The notes under the pieces are model-generated. The model was not told the origin of the DNA. It made no database searches and saw nothing but the letters and a program-made list of their open reading frames with translations. The translations under genes were made by a program, and so were the position numbers. A stretch of 64,000 nt of DNA, taken from the NCBI RefSeq assembly GCF_026309355.1, contig NZ_JAPJZK010000001.1:3802501-3866500 (forward strand), written 5' to 3'. Of this stretch, positions 19,571-29,404 are shown piece after piece (positions within the stretch are counted from its first letter, which is position 1; every line of letters begins with the position of its first letter). The DNA is from Spartinivicinus marinus (GTDB lineage: Bacteria; Pseudomonadota; Gammaproteobacteria; Pseudomonadales; Zooshikellaceae).

Positions 19571-21223
19571 ATGAGCGCGTTGGATGTAGAGAAATGGTTG
19601 GCGCTTGCTACTCAACCATTACCAGCTACTGCTCCTCCTGCAAGTGAAGCACGTTATGCTGCCAGCTATGAAATAGCAGAAGGGGAAGTTAGCAAAGTTG
19701 GCTCGCTGACTGATCAAGGTTCAGCCAACTGGCGTAAAGTGGTTGAAGCTTGCAGAGATCATCTGACTAATCAATCTAAAGATATTTTAATTGGTTGTTA
19801 CCTAGCACGGGCGTTGTATGAGCAGCATCAGTTAGCTGGCGTTATAGCTGGCTTTAAAGTAGTGGCCACAATGTGTGATTCGTTGTGGGATACAATGTTT
19901 CCCCCGAAGAAAAGAATGCGTGCCAGAGGAAATGCAATCGAATGGTTAGTCGATGATTTAGTTACGCCGTTTGAAGCATGGCAGCCTAACCCAGCAGACC
20001 GGTCACAATTGAGTGAGTTAGTTGATATTATTCAACAACTGGAGTCTTCATTGCCCGATAAGATGGGTGATCATGCACCAGCCATGGGTGATTTAAGGAG
20101 GCTATTGCTTGAGAAGTTGGATTCGTTGCCTGAAGAACCCAAGCCAGCACCAAAACTTGAAACAACCCCTGAACAAGCAGCATCAGAACAAGCTCCACCC
20201 GATACAACCGAGAATGCAGCAACACCAACAGCTGTTTCTCAGCCAGCTAAACCTTCACCTGCTCCAACGGCCACTGCCAGCTCTGCTGCTGCGTTAGCAC
20301 CAATCACTGGGGATATTGCCAATGAGCGAGATTGCCAGAAAGCCATTCGTCAGGTCCAGGATAGAACACGTCAGATAGCGGATTATCTTCGCCAAGCTAA
20401 ATTGGATAGTCCATTAGCTTATGAACTTAATCGACAAGCAACCTGGATGAATATCTGGCAATTGCCCCACCATCAAAATGGCCATACCCAGTTAATGCCA
20501 GTGCCAAAAGATAAACGTGAGCAGTATGAGCAAATGCTGACAAATGGTCAGTTTCGAGAGTTAATTCCTGATATCGAAGTGAGCCTGTCGAAAGCACCTT
20601 TTTGGTTGGATGGTCATCGTTTAGTTGCAGAGGCATTGCAACAGCTGGGTTTTTTTGAGGCTAGTCGGGCTGTGGTGATTCAACTAGGTTTATTTTTGGA
20701 AAAATACCCAGAGCTGACAGAACTGCAATTTAAAGATGAAACCCCATTTGCAGATGATGATACCCGAGACTGGATTAAAACAACGGTTAACAGTGCGTTA
20801 AGTGGCGGGGGCGATGCTGCAAATACAGGTGCTTCTCAGCAGGAAGCTCCATGGCTGACAGCCTATAAAGATGCAAAAGAGTTGGTGAAGCAAAAGCAAA
20901 TTCCCGCAGCATTGAAAGTGTTTCAGCAAGGTATTCAGCAGTCAGCATCAGGGCGGGAGCGAACCTACTGGCAGCTGCAACAAGCACAGTTTTGCTTTGA
21001 TTTAAAAAAATATGAGCTAGCCTGTCCTTTATTAGAAGCGATTGATCAGCAACTTGCGGAAAACAATGGTTATCATTGGGATAGCGAATTAACCATACAA
21101 ACGACAGTAATGTTGCTAAAGTGTTATAAAAAACTATCGAATAAAGATTTGGATAAGGCCCGAGTGGAACAGCTGCAAGCACGTTTATGCTGCTTTGATA
21201 TGGCTGCAGCTTTTGATTTATAG
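19571..21223 (+). CDS. tssA: Type VI secretion system protein TssA (VasJ-like)
   Basis: TssA coordinates assembly of the T6SS sheath, tube and baseplate or caps the growing sheath. The 550-residue protein begins with the ImpA_N domain: YEIAEGEVSKVGSLTDQGSANWRKVVEACRDHL and CDSLWDTMFPPKKRMRARGNAIEWLVDDL (about 35-145). A proline/alanine/glutamine linker (about 195-240) follows, then a C-terminal VasJ-type domain (about 255-550) of helical hairpins. The long form with this C-terminal domain resembles the TssA of Vibrio VasJ type. It sits upstream of tssB. Confidence 0.9.
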   Translation: MSALDVEKWLALATQPLPATAPPASEARYAASYEIAEGEVSKVGSLTDQGSANWRKVVEACRDHLTNQSKDILIGCYLARALYEQHQLAGVIAGFKVVATMCDSLWDTMFPPKKRMRARGNAIEWLVDDLVTPFEAWQPNPADRSQLSELVDIIQQLESSLPDKMGDHAPAMGDLRRLLLEKLDSLPEEPKPAPKLETTPEQAASEQAPPDTTENAATPTAVSQPAKPSPAPTATASSAAALAPITGDIANERDCQKAIRQVQDRTRQIADYLRQAKLDSPLAYELNRQATWMNIWQLPHHQNGHTQLMPVPKDKREQYEQMLTNGQFRELIPDIEVSLSKAPFWLDGHRLVAEALQQLGFFEASRAVVIQLGLFLEKYPELTELQFKDETPFADDDTRDWIKTTVNSALSGGGDAANTGASQQEAPWLTAYKDAKELVKQKQIPAALKVFQQGIQQSASGRERTYWQLQQAQFCFDLKKYELACPLLEAIDQQLAENNGYHWDSELTIQTTVMLLKCYKKLSNKDLDKARVEQLQARLCCFDMAAAFDL

Positions 21224-21291
21224 CCCCAATTTTTTGTGACTGACCAAAGTATTTGTGATTGATAGGTAAAGTAATTAGAGGGAAATGAAAG

Positions 21292-21792
21292 ATGGCTAAA
21301 GAGGGTTCAGTAGCACCGAAAGAGCGGATTAATGTCGCTTACAAGCCTGAAACTGGTGATGCCCAAGAAGAAGTCGAATTACCCCTGAAGCTGATGGTGG
21401 TAGGCGATTTCACCCATCGTGAAGATGACCGTTTAATTGAAGAGCGTAAGCCCTTTAATGTGGATAAAGATAACTTCAATGATGTATTAAAAAGCCAGAA
21501 AATCTCACTTGATCTAGCAGTAGCCAGCACCTTGGTTGACAACCCCACTGAGGACGACGAATTAGAGGTGAATTTACGTTTTGAAAATATGCGTGATTTT
21601 GAGCCAGAGAGCATTGTTAGACAAGTACCTGAGCTTAATCAGCTATTAGAGCTAAGAAGTGCTTTAGTTGCCTTAAAGGGGCCATTGGGTAATGTGCCTG
21701 CATTTCGTAAAGCAATTCAGGGCGCTTTGGCTGATCCTGCTTCTCGGGAAACCATCTTAAAAGAGTTGGGTATTGACGACACTGCAGAGTAA
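21292..21792 (+). CDS. tssB: T6SS contractile sheath small subunit TssB
   Basis: TssB (VipA) forms the contractile sheath with TssC. The 166 residues show the family blocks: RINVAYKPETGDAQEEVELPLKLMVVGDFT near the start, ERKPFNVDKDNFNDVLKSQ, and FEPESIVRQVPELNQLLELRSALVALKGPLGN with the helix that binds TssC. AGAGGGAAA precedes the ATG. It is 25 bases before tssC, with which it is almost always paired. Confidence 0.96.
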   Translation: MAKEGSVAPKERINVAYKPETGDAQEEVELPLKLMVVGDFTHREDDRLIEERKPFNVDKDNFNDVLKSQKISLDLAVASTLVDNPTEDDELEVNLRFENMRDFEPESIVRQVPELNQLLELRSALVALKGPLGNVPAFRKAIQGALADPASRETILKELGIDDTAE

Positions 21793-21817
21793 GTGACTAG
21801 TTGGCTAGGAGAGTACA

Positions 21818-23302
21818 ATGGCTGATTCACCAGAAACTAAACAGGAACAGGCAGGCCAAGAGCTGGAAGGTGGCTCATTGCTGGATACTATTGTTCAGCA
21901 AACGAAAATGCGCCCAGAAGATGATGGCTATGATGTAGCCAAAAAAGGTGTGAGCGCCTTTATTTCTGAGCTGCTCAAGCCGCAAAATAAAGAAGAGCGA
22001 GTCAATAAAAACCTAGTTGACCGGATGATTGCAGAAATTGATTCCCAGCTCAGTAAACAGGTCGACCAGATTTTACACCATGAAAAATTTCAGTCCATGG
22101 AGTCTGCATGGCGAGGGTTGAAGCTGTTAGTTGACCGTACCGATTTTCGCGAAAATGTAAAAATTGAAGTATTAAATGCTTCAAAGCAAGATCTATTTGA
22201 TGACTTTGAAGATGCACCAGAAATTACTAAATCTGGGCTATATAAATTAGCTTATACGGCAGAATATGGCACATTTGGTGGCCAGCCGGTAGGTGCAATC
22301 ATAGCTAACTATGAATTTTCTCCCAGTGCTGCGGATGTCAAATTATTGCAAAATACCGCAAGTGTTTCTGCAATGGCCCATGCACCCTTTATTGCAGCAG
22401 CAGGCCCTAAATTCTTCGGCTTAGATAATTTTGAAGGATTACCTAACCTGAAAGATTTAAAATCTATCTTTGAAGGCCCCCAGTTTGCTAAATGGCACAG
22501 CTTTAGAGAGTCGGAAGACTCTCGTTATGTAGGCTTAACCATGCCTCGATTCTTGCTGCGTCAACCTTATGACCCTGAAGAAAATCCAGTGAAGGCATTT
22601 GAATACAAAGAAGATGTTTCTGCCAGCCATGAAGATTATTTGTGGGGTAATACGGCCTATTCATTTGCAACTCGATTAACTGATAGTTTCGCAAAATACC
22701 GCTGGTGCCCTAATATTATCGGTCCCCGTAGTGGTGGTGCAGTGGAAGACCTACCAGTCCACCTGTATGAATCAATGGGGGATATCGAAATGAAAATCCC
22801 CACTGAGGTGTTGATTTCTGATCGGCGGGAATTTGAATTATCTGATGAAGGCTTTATTCCCTTAACCATGCGTAAGGGTAGTGATAATGCCGCCTTTTTC
22901 TCGGCAAACTCTGTGCAAAAACCTAAAAACTTTGGAAATAGTCCAGAAGGTAAAGCTGCTGAGCTGAACTATAAGTTAGGTACCCAGTTGCCGTATATGT
23001 TTATCATTAACCGTTTAGCTCACTACTTAAAAGTACTGCAACGGGAGCATATTGGTAGCTGGAAAGAGCGCTCTGACCTTGAACGTGAACTGAATAACTG
23101 GATTCGCCAGTATATTGCAGATCAGGAAAATCCATCTCCCGAAGTCAGAAGTCGTCGGCCATTACGGGCAGCAAAAGTCACTGTTTCGGATGTTGAAGGT
23201 GAACCAGGCTGGTATCGGGTTGGTTTGTCAGTTAGACCACACTTTAAGTATATGGGTGCTGACTTTACTCTATCGCTAGTGGGTAAACTGGATAAAACCT
23301 AA
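21818..23302 (+). CDS. tssC: T6SS contractile sheath large subunit TssC
   Basis: TssC (VipB) is the large sheath subunit whose contraction drives the Hcp tube. The 494-residue protein has the typical sequence: FQSMESAWRGLKLLVDRTDF, LAYTAEYGTFGGQPVGAIIANYEF, ALDNFEGLPNLKDL-like spacing, CPNIIGPRSGGAVEDLPVHLY and the C-terminal YRVGLSVRPHFKYMGADFTLSLVGKLDK, which is nearly invariant. A strong hairpin (23322-23361) follows the stop, in the place where hcp often lies in other clusters. Confidence 0.97.
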   Translation: MADSPETKQEQAGQELEGGSLLDTIVQQTKMRPEDDGYDVAKKGVSAFISELLKPQNKEERVNKNLVDRMIAEIDSQLSKQVDQILHHEKFQSMESAWRGLKLLVDRTDFRENVKIEVLNASKQDLFDDFEDAPEITKSGLYKLAYTAEYGTFGGQPVGAIIANYEFSPSAADVKLLQNTASVSAMAHAPFIAAAGPKFFGLDNFEGLPNLKDLKSIFEGPQFAKWHSFRESEDSRYVGLTMPRFLLRQPYDPEENPVKAFEYKEDVSASHEDYLWGNTAYSFATRLTDSFAKYRWCPNIIGPRSGGAVEDLPVHLYESMGDIEMKIPTEVLISDRREFELSDEGFIPLTMRKGSDNAAFFSANSVQKPKNFGNSPEGKAAELNYKLGTQLPYMFIINRLAHYLKVLQREHIGSWKERSDLERELNNWIRQYIADQENPSPEVRSRRPLRAAKVTVSDVEGEPGWYRVGLSVRPHFKYMGADFTLSLVGKLDKT

Positions 23303-23321
23303 CAATAGCGTGTTATTTAGT

Positions 23322-23361
23322 CAGAAAGTGAGATCGGCCTTAGGGCCGTTCTTACTTTCTG
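23322..23361 (+). promoter_or_regulatory. Long mRNA hairpin between tssC and tssE
   Basis: Arms of 18 bases, 23322-23339 and 23344-23361, pair at 17 positions (one G-T wobble) with a single T-T mismatch and a TTAG loop. The core is CGGCC/GGCCG and the base is CAGAAAGT/ACTTTCTG (one arm read 5' to 3' each). There is no T-run after it, so it looks more like an mRNA stability or processing element than a full terminator. It could let sheath genes be expressed above baseplate genes. Confidence 0.6.
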
Positions 23362-23388
23362 GCAATGCTATATCTGTAGGAATGTATT

Positions 23389-23805
23389 ATGGCCTCAGAA
23401 CTGCGTCTATTTGAGCGAATCCAAAATGCGGAAACCAAAAGCCATTACACCATGGCCTTTGATGAGCGTAAGTTACATCGCTCAGTGTTGGCCCATGTGC
23501 AAGAAATGTTAAATGTACGGGAAGGCAGTGTGATGGCATTACCTGAATATGGAATGCCTGATTTTAATGATTTGGTATCGCAGTTTCCGGATGCAATCAG
23601 CGAAATAAAAAAAGCAATTGAAGAGTTTTTAACTGAGTATGAACCAAGGTTATCGTCAATTCGGGTGAAACATTATGATGACCCAGAAAACCCGCTGGTC
23701 CTTCGCTTTCATATAGTGGCTGATATTCAATTAGAAGACCAGAAAACCCGTATTACCTTTGAAACGGAGTTGGCTGGGACGGGACATGCGACAGTTAAGG
23801 GATAA
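23389..23805 (+). CDS. tssE: T6SS baseplate wedge protein TssE (gp25-like)
   Basis: TssE is the gp25-like lysozyme-fold protein that starts sheath polymerisation at the baseplate. The 138 residues carry LFERIQN near the start, then SVLAHVQEMLNVREGSVMALPEYGMPDFNDL, the gp25 core with the EPR-type motif YEPRLSSIRV (residues about 84-93), and the C-terminal strand LRFHIVADI. It is 12 bases ahead of the tssF GTG start. Confidence 0.95.
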   Translation: MASELRLFERIQNAETKSHYTMAFDERKLHRSVLAHVQEMLNVREGSVMALPEYGMPDFNDLVSQFPDAISEIKKAIEEFLTEYEPRLSSIRVKHYDDPENPLVLRFHIVADIQLEDQKTRITFETELAGTGHATVKG

Positions 23806-23817
23806 TAAGAGGTAGCT

Positions 23818-25599
23818 GTGGCTTTTAATAAGTACTTCCAAGACGAACTGGCTGCGGTACGTGAGCTGGGTAAAGAGTTTGCTGAAAAAAACCCACGACT
23901 GGCGCCGTTTTTATCTGTGCGAGAGCAAGACCCTGATGTGGAGCGGCTGTTAGAAGGGTTTGCCTTTTTAACCGGCCGACTTCGCCAAAAACTCGATGAT
24001 GAGTTACCTGAGCTATCGCACTCAGTTATGAGTTTATTATGGCCAAACTTTCTTAAGCCGGTGCCGTCCATGAGTATTATTCAGTTCCGGCCAGACAGTA
24101 GTATTTCCGATAAATACCCGATTGAACGGGGAGCCAAAGTTGCTTCTTCTCCAGTGGATGGTACTCGTTGTACCTTTAAAATCGCTTATGATATAGATCT
24201 CTACCCCTTTGCGTTGACCAATTTAAGCTATCGTCAACAGGCGGTTGGTAGTAGCATTCAACTGGATTTTCAGTTAGCGGGTAATGCGGTATTAAGTGAA
24301 ATTGACCTTGATTATTTAAGGCTGTTTTTACACGGTGACTTTAATATTAGTTTGACGTTGTATCACTTGTTTATCCGGCATGTTACAAAGATTGAGTTTG
24401 TTTTAAAAAATGATGAAGAAATAGTTGCTCTTCAACTAGATAAGTCTGCTGTTTACCCGGTGGGATTTGCTGAAAATGAAGCCTTATTACCTTATTCTGA
24501 TAATACATTTTTGGGTTATCGATTAATTCAAGAGTATTTTAGCTTACCTGAAAAATATTCATTTATTGATATTCGGCAACTGAATAAACTGTATCAAAAT
24601 GAAAGCATTAGTGATCTGTTGCAGCAGGCCAAACAGTTTTCCATTAATGTGTATTTTGATCAAAGTATTGAACGACAAAATGTACCTAAAAAGGAAAATA
24701 TTCAGTTATTCTGTACACCAGTAGTCAACTTGTTTAATCATGATGCCACGCCATTACGGATGGATCAGCGGCGAACAGAGTATCGGGTTCAACCATCAGG
24801 TGATAATCCTCTGCATTATGAAATTTATAGTATTGATAAAGTCGTGGGCTGGGGGCACAGTGACCGGCTACGGCGTGATTATAAACCGTTTGAATCATTT
24901 GATCATGCCACCAGTTTAGGCGGTAGTCAGCAGGATATTTATTATCGAACCCGGCTAAAAAGCTCGGTGAACCTGCATGGTGTAGATACTTACCTATCAT
25001 TTGTTTCTCATAATGATGAAGACTTATCCCCCCAGGCTGAAACCATTTCGGTAGACCTAACCTGTAGTAATCGGGATTTACCGCAAAAGTTGTCTATTGG
25101 TGATATCAAACAAACTATGGGGGAAACACCTGAGTTTGCTCCTTTTTCAAATATTACCAAAGTTACCCACTCATTTACCCCTCCGCTGGATAAAGGCTTT
25201 CATTGGCGGGTCATTTCCAATATGTCGTTGAATTATGTATCCCTGGTTAATGTGGCGGCGTTGCGAAGTGTGTTATCGACTTATGACTACCGTAGTTATT
25301 ATGATCGGCAGTACGCTAAAGTCAGCAAAAGCCGTTTAGAAGGCATTGAAGAAATTGAGCACTTTAATATTGACCGGCTATATAAAGGCTTACCGATAAG
25401 AGGTATAAAAACCCGTTTGCATTTACGGGAAAGCAAATTTGCTAATGAAGGGGATATGTATCAGTTTGCTTCAGTATTAAATGAGTTTTTTGCCTTGTAT
25501 GTATCATTAAACTCATTTCATATGTTAGAAGTGGTTGGAATTGAGAATGGAGAGATTTACCAGTGGGAAGCGAGAATAGGCCAACAACCCATTCTTTAA
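23818..25599 (+). CDS. tssF: T6SS baseplate protein TssF
   Basis: TssF (VasA, ImpG) forms the baseplate wedge with TssG, TssE and TssK. The 593-residue protein begins at GTG 23818 with AAGAGG upstream. It shows the family start FNKYFQDELAAVRELGKEFAEKNPRLAPFL, then DPDVERLLEGFAFLTGRLRQKLDDELPELSHSVMSLLWPNFLKPVPSMSIIQF. C-terminal blocks include RGIKTRLHLRESKFANEGDMYQFASVLNEFFALYVSLNSFHMLEV. Its end overlaps the tssG start by 37 bases, which implies translational coupling. Confidence 0.96.
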   Translation: MAFNKYFQDELAAVRELGKEFAEKNPRLAPFLSVREQDPDVERLLEGFAFLTGRLRQKLDDELPELSHSVMSLLWPNFLKPVPSMSIIQFRPDSSISDKYPIERGAKVASSPVDGTRCTFKIAYDIDLYPFALTNLSYRQQAVGSSIQLDFQLAGNAVLSEIDLDYLRLFLHGDFNISLTLYHLFIRHVTKIEFVLKNDEEIVALQLDKSAVYPVGFAENEALLPYSDNTFLGYRLIQEYFSLPEKYSFIDIRQLNKLYQNESISDLLQQAKQFSINVYFDQSIERQNVPKKENIQLFCTPVVNLFNHDATPLRMDQRRTEYRVQPSGDNPLHYEIYSIDKVVGWGHSDRLRRDYKPFESFDHATSLGGSQQDIYYRTRLKSSVNLHGVDTYLSFVSHNDEDLSPQAETISVDLTCSNRDLPQKLSIGDIKQTMGETPEFAPFSNITKVTHSFTPPLDKGFHWRVISNMSLNYVSLVNVAALRSVLSTYDYRSYYDRQYAKVSKSRLEGIEEIEHFNIDRLYKGLPIRGIKTRLHLRESKFANEGDMYQFASVLNEFFALYVSLNSFHMLEVVGIENGEIYQWEARIGQQPIL

Positions 25600-26576
25600 T
25601 GGATGACTTACTGGCAAAAGGGAAGCATTATGCTTTCTTTCAAGTGGTGCACTTATTAAATAGCCACTACTTGCCAAAAACTGAAAAACAAACTGGTGAA
25701 GCGCCACAATTGCGTTTTCGTGCTAATGCTACTTTAGCTTTTCCGCCCAGTGATTTAGCTGAAATAAAGCACCATCTTGGTAACCTCGAACACTTTCTGC
25801 TCACTGTTAATATGATGGGGCTATATGGCCCTGCCTCGCCATTACCTGCTTTTTATAGTGAGCAAATTGTACAAAATGATCCCGAAAATCACCCTATTCG
25901 GGATTTTATGGATGTATTTAATCATCGGTTTATTGAACAGCTTTACCAGTGTTGGAAAAAATACCGTTATTATCTGAACTATGAAAAAGGTGCGCTGGAC
26001 TCTTTTTCTCAACAAATGTTTTCCCTAATTGGCTTGGGGGATATTGAATTAAGACAACAAACCCATTTGCATTGGCATCGCTTACTACCCTATTTAGGTT
26101 TGTTGAGCATGAAGAGTCATTCGGCAGGAATAATGTCAGGTATTATACGGCATTATTTTCGCCATCGGGCGGTCTATATCGAGCAGTGTAAATTGCGTGT
26201 GGTGAAAATCAGCGATGACCAGCTCAATAGCTTAGGTGCTGCTAACTGCGAAGTGGGTATGAACCTGGTGCTTGGTGCCTCAATCAGAGACCGCTCAGGA
26301 AAGTTTCGAGTGGTTATTAAAGATTTATCCTTGGATAAGTTTGAACGCTTTTTACCTACTGGGGACTACTATCGACCTTTGCATGAGTTAATTCGGTTTA
26401 TTCAACGCGATCAGCTGGAATACGACATTAAGCTTGGTTTACGAAAATATGAAGCACCTAAGTTAGAGTTGAAAGAAAGCTCAACCTGCAAACTGGGTTG
26501 GTCAACTTGGCTAGGAGAGCATATAGATGATGATAGCCATTATGAAGTGGTTCTTCCTAGTGGTGCATTTTTATAA
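25563..26576 (+). CDS. tssG: T6SS baseplate protein TssG
   Basis: TssG (VasB, ImpH) pairs with TssF in the baseplate wedge. The 337-residue protein starts at GTG 25563 with GGAGAG about 8 bases upstream, inside tssF. Family features are the early FFQVVHLLNSHY, LRFRANATLAFPPSDLAEI, LTVNMMGLYGPASPLPAFYSEQI, FMDVFNHRFIEQLYQCWKKYRY and the C-terminal GLRKYEAP and LGWSTWLG. An ATG at 25599 is possible but lacks a ribosome binding site. Confidence 0.95.
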   Translation: MGSENRPTTHSLMDDLLAKGKHYAFFQVVHLLNSHYLPKTEKQTGEAPQLRFRANATLAFPPSDLAEIKHHLGNLEHFLLTVNMMGLYGPASPLPAFYSEQIVQNDPENHPIRDFMDVFNHRFIEQLYQCWKKYRYYLNYEKGALDSFSQQMFSLIGLGDIELRQQTHLHWHRLLPYLGLLSMKSHSAGIMSGIIRHYFRHRAVYIEQCKLRVVKISDDQLNSLGAANCEVGMNLVLGASIRDRSGKFRVVIKDLSLDKFERFLPTGDYYRPLHELIRFIQRDQLEYDIKLGLRKYEAPKLELKESSTCKLGWSTWLGEHIDDDSHYEVVLPSGAFL

Positions 26577-26727
26577 GTGTGCATAAAGCACGTTTATATT
26601 TATACAAAGTGCACCACATACACAGGCTTTTAGTAAGCTGTCAATAAGTAGTTGTTAAGTAATCTGCTAGCCTAGAAATGTTACAACTTTTTTTGATTTG
26701 AATGAGTCTAAGTAAGGTATTAAGTAT

Positions 26728-29358
26728 ATGAAGCTGGATCTCAACATTATCATTTCTGCGCTCTCGCCAGAGAGTCGTAATGCAATGGAAAATGCCGCCA
26801 GTCGCTGTGTGGCCCGCGAAGGCTACGAGATTACTGCAGAAGATGTACTGCTTGAGTTAATGGCTGAGGAAGAGGGTGAAGTTCAGAAAATTCTGAAGCA
26901 TTATGAAATTGAGTTAAGCCAGCTGGAAAAAGCCGTGCAGCGAGAGCAGGATATGCGTGGAGGGCACCATGGTCGCCCAGTATTATCACGCTTTTTACAG
27001 GATTGGTTGCAAGAGGCGTATATATTAGCCCATGTCGCACTGAAAATGGATGCCATTACCCCAGGCATTTTAATTTGTGCCATTTTAGATAATGAGCTGC
27101 GCTTCTCCCGTCACGCTTATTACGATGTGCTAAGAGCAATCCCTGTTGATGAGTTAAAGCAGTTGATTCAAGGTCGCTGGGAAGATGATCACAAAGGTGC
27201 TACCGCAGGGCAATCAGTAGGCCATCAGTCTGGTGAGGGAAGTGCTTTAAGTAAATATACGATCAACTTTACTGAGCAAGCGCAGCATGGAAAAATAGAT
27301 CCAGTATTCTGTCGTGAGCAAGAAATACGACAAATGGTTGATATTTTGTCGCGTCGTCGCAAAAACAACCCCATTTGTGTAGGGGAGCCGGGTGTTGGTA
27401 AAACAGCTGTAGTTGAGGGTTTAGCTTTAAAAATTGTTCAAGGCGATGTGCCTTCGGTATTACAGGATGTCACCCTGTTAGGCTTGGATATGGGTTTACT
27501 GCAAGCCGGTGCCAGTGTTAAAGGAGAGTTTGAAAAACGACTAAAAGCCGTTATTAATGAAATTCAGACTTCCGTTAAGCCTATTATTTTATTCATTGAT
27601 GAAGCCCATACTTTGATTGGGGCAGGTAACCAAGCAGGGGGTGGTGATGCGGCTAACTTATTAAAACCCGCCTTAGCCAGAGGAGATTTACGCACAGTTG
27701 CTGCAACTACCTGGTCAGAATATAAAAAATATTTTGAAAAAGATCCTGCTTTAGCCCGTCGCTTCCAGTTGGTGAAATTAGACGAGCCGAATGCCCATCA
27801 AGCAGCCATTATTTTACGTGGTTTAAAAGGTATTTATGAACAAACCCATGGGGTGTATGTGCGGGATGATGCAGTAGAATCCGCGGCTAGGTTATCTGAT
27901 CGTTATGTTTCAGGTCGTCAGCTACCTGATAAAGCAGTTGATGTATTGGATACAGCCTGTGCCCGAATTAAAGTCAGCCTGGCTTCTAAGCCCGCACAAG
28001 TTGAGGATGCAGAATTTAAATTGGCCACTCTAGATCGTGAGCGCTTAGGGATTGAACGAGATCGGCAGCTGGGGGTGCGCTTAACAGAAGACCGACTAAA
28101 TGAATTAAATGATGAAGTTACTGAAGTTTCAGAACACTTGGTGATGTTAAAAGACCTCTGGCAACAACAGCGGGATAAAGTTAATGAAATTTTGGAGTGG
28201 CGAGACAAACTGTACCAAGCACAAGAGGCAGAAAAAGCCACAGAAGAAGAAGGAGAGCCTGAATTAACAGTAGCTGAAATTACGGCGTCTTTACAGCAGG
28301 CTGAAGATGAATTAGCTGAGCTACAAAAAGAATTTCCATTGGTCAATTATGAAGTGAGCCCACTAGTGATTGCCCAGGTGATTGCAGCCTGGACAGGAAT
28401 ACCTGCCAGTAAAATGTTGGCTGACACCTCTGCTGGAGCATTAAACTTTGTGGAGCAAATGCAGCAACGGGTGAAAGGTCAAAACCATGCGGTGGTTGAA
28501 ATAGATAAGGCGCTAAAAGCAGCTAAAGTAGGGCTTAATAACCCAGATACTCCGACAGGTGTCTTTTTACTGGTTGGGCCCAGTGGTGTAGGTAAAACTG
28601 AAACCGCTTTGAATGTGGCTGATCTGAATTTTGGTGGTGAACGGTTTATGACCACCATTAATATGTCAGAATTTCAGGAAAAACACACGGTATCGCGCTT
28701 AGTCGGGTCTCCTCCAGGGTATGTGGGATATGGTGAGGGTGGCGTATTAACTGAAGCCGTACGACAACGACCTTATTCTTTGGTATTGCTTGATGAGGTG
28801 GAAAAAGCTGATCTTGAAGTCATGAACCTGTTCTATCAAGTTTTTGATAAAGGTACTTTGTCAGATGGTGAGGGCAGAGAAATTGATTTTAAAAACACCC
28901 TTATTTTTATGACTAGTAACCTAGCTTCTGACATTATTTGTAAACTATGTGAAGGTGGTAATAAACCAACCCAAGAAGAGTTGTCTGAAGCAATTAGACC
29001 AACCTTAAGTGCTCATTTTAAACCTGCTCTGTTAGCCAGAATGAAAATAGTGCCTTTCTTCCCCATTGGTCAGGAAGTAATGGAGGATCTGGTTGTGCTT
29101 AAACTGCAAAAACTGGGTAAAAGGCTGCAAGAAAAGCAGAAGCTTGAGTTGGTGTATGGAAATGACTTTATCGAGCAAATGGCTTCCCGTTGTACAGAAG
29201 TAGAAGCTGGCGCCAGAAATATTGATCAGCTGATAAATGGTGCCCTTTTACCGAAAATATCCGATTGCTTGCTAAACTTGGCAGGTGAGCACGAACAATA
29301 TAGTCAATTACAAGTCAGCATTAGTGAAAATAAGGAGTTTATCGTAACCCCACAATAA
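26728..29358 (+). CDS. tssH: T6SS sheath-recycling ATPase ClpV (TssH)
   Basis: ClpV is a Clp/Hsp100 AAA+ hexamer that disassembles contracted TssBC sheaths. The 876 residues have a Clp-N repeat domain (about 1-150), AAA module 1 with Walker A GEPGVGKT at 219-226, a middle coiled coil (about 420-520) and AAA module 2 with Walker A GPSGVGKT at 617-624. The loop sequence GSPPGYVGYGEGG is also clear. SPESRNAMENAASRCVAREGYEITAEDVLLELM at the start marks it as ClpV rather than ClpB. A 10-bp hairpin (29381-29404) follows the gene. Confidence 0.95.
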   Translation: MKLDLNIIISALSPESRNAMENAASRCVAREGYEITAEDVLLELMAEEEGEVQKILKHYEIELSQLEKAVQREQDMRGGHHGRPVLSRFLQDWLQEAYILAHVALKMDAITPGILICAILDNELRFSRHAYYDVLRAIPVDELKQLIQGRWEDDHKGATAGQSVGHQSGEGSALSKYTINFTEQAQHGKIDPVFCREQEIRQMVDILSRRRKNNPICVGEPGVGKTAVVEGLALKIVQGDVPSVLQDVTLLGLDMGLLQAGASVKGEFEKRLKAVINEIQTSVKPIILFIDEAHTLIGAGNQAGGGDAANLLKPALARGDLRTVAATTWSEYKKYFEKDPALARRFQLVKLDEPNAHQAAIILRGLKGIYEQTHGVYVRDDAVESAARLSDRYVSGRQLPDKAVDVLDTACARIKVSLASKPAQVEDAEFKLATLDRERLGIERDRQLGVRLTEDRLNELNDEVTEVSEHLVMLKDLWQQQRDKVNEILEWRDKLYQAQEAEKATEEEGEPELTVAEITASLQQAEDELAELQKEFPLVNYEVSPLVIAQVIAAWTGIPASKMLADTSAGALNFVEQMQQRVKGQNHAVVEIDKALKAAKVGLNNPDTPTGVFLLVGPSGVGKTETALNVADLNFGGERFMTTINMSEFQEKHTVSRLVGSPPGYVGYGEGGVLTEAVRQRPYSLVLLDEVEKADLEVMNLFYQVFDKGTLSDGEGREIDFKNTLIFMTSNLASDIICKLCEGGNKPTQEELSEAIRPTLSAHFKPALLARMKIVPFFPIGQEVMEDLVVLKLQKLGKRLQEKQKLELVYGNDFIEQMASRCTEVEAGARNIDQLINGALLPKISDCLLNLAGEHEQYSQLQVSISENKEFIVTPQ

Positions 29359-29380
29359 ATTTTACCTCTACTTGAGTCTA

Positions 29381-29404
29381 ATTACCCTGCATTAGCAGGG
29401 TAAT
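29381..29404 (+). terminator. Hairpin after clpV, terminator-like without a T-run
   Basis: Perfect 10-bp arms ATTACCCTGC and GCAGGGTAAT with an ATTA loop. The following sequence TGTAGCC lacks a T-run, so this may be a Rho-assisted stop or an mRNA-protecting stem between clpV and the regulator gene. The rest of the gap up to 29557 includes a GGGG...CCCC hairpin at about 29429-29455 (arms separated by 19 bases). Confidence 0.5.

Noticed and set aside
17763-26727. Sigma-54 promoters (GG-N10-GC) ahead of the T6SS genes
   Set aside because: I looked at the gaps before PAAR, sapC, tssA, tssB and clpV and found no site with both the -24 and -12 elements at correct spacing.
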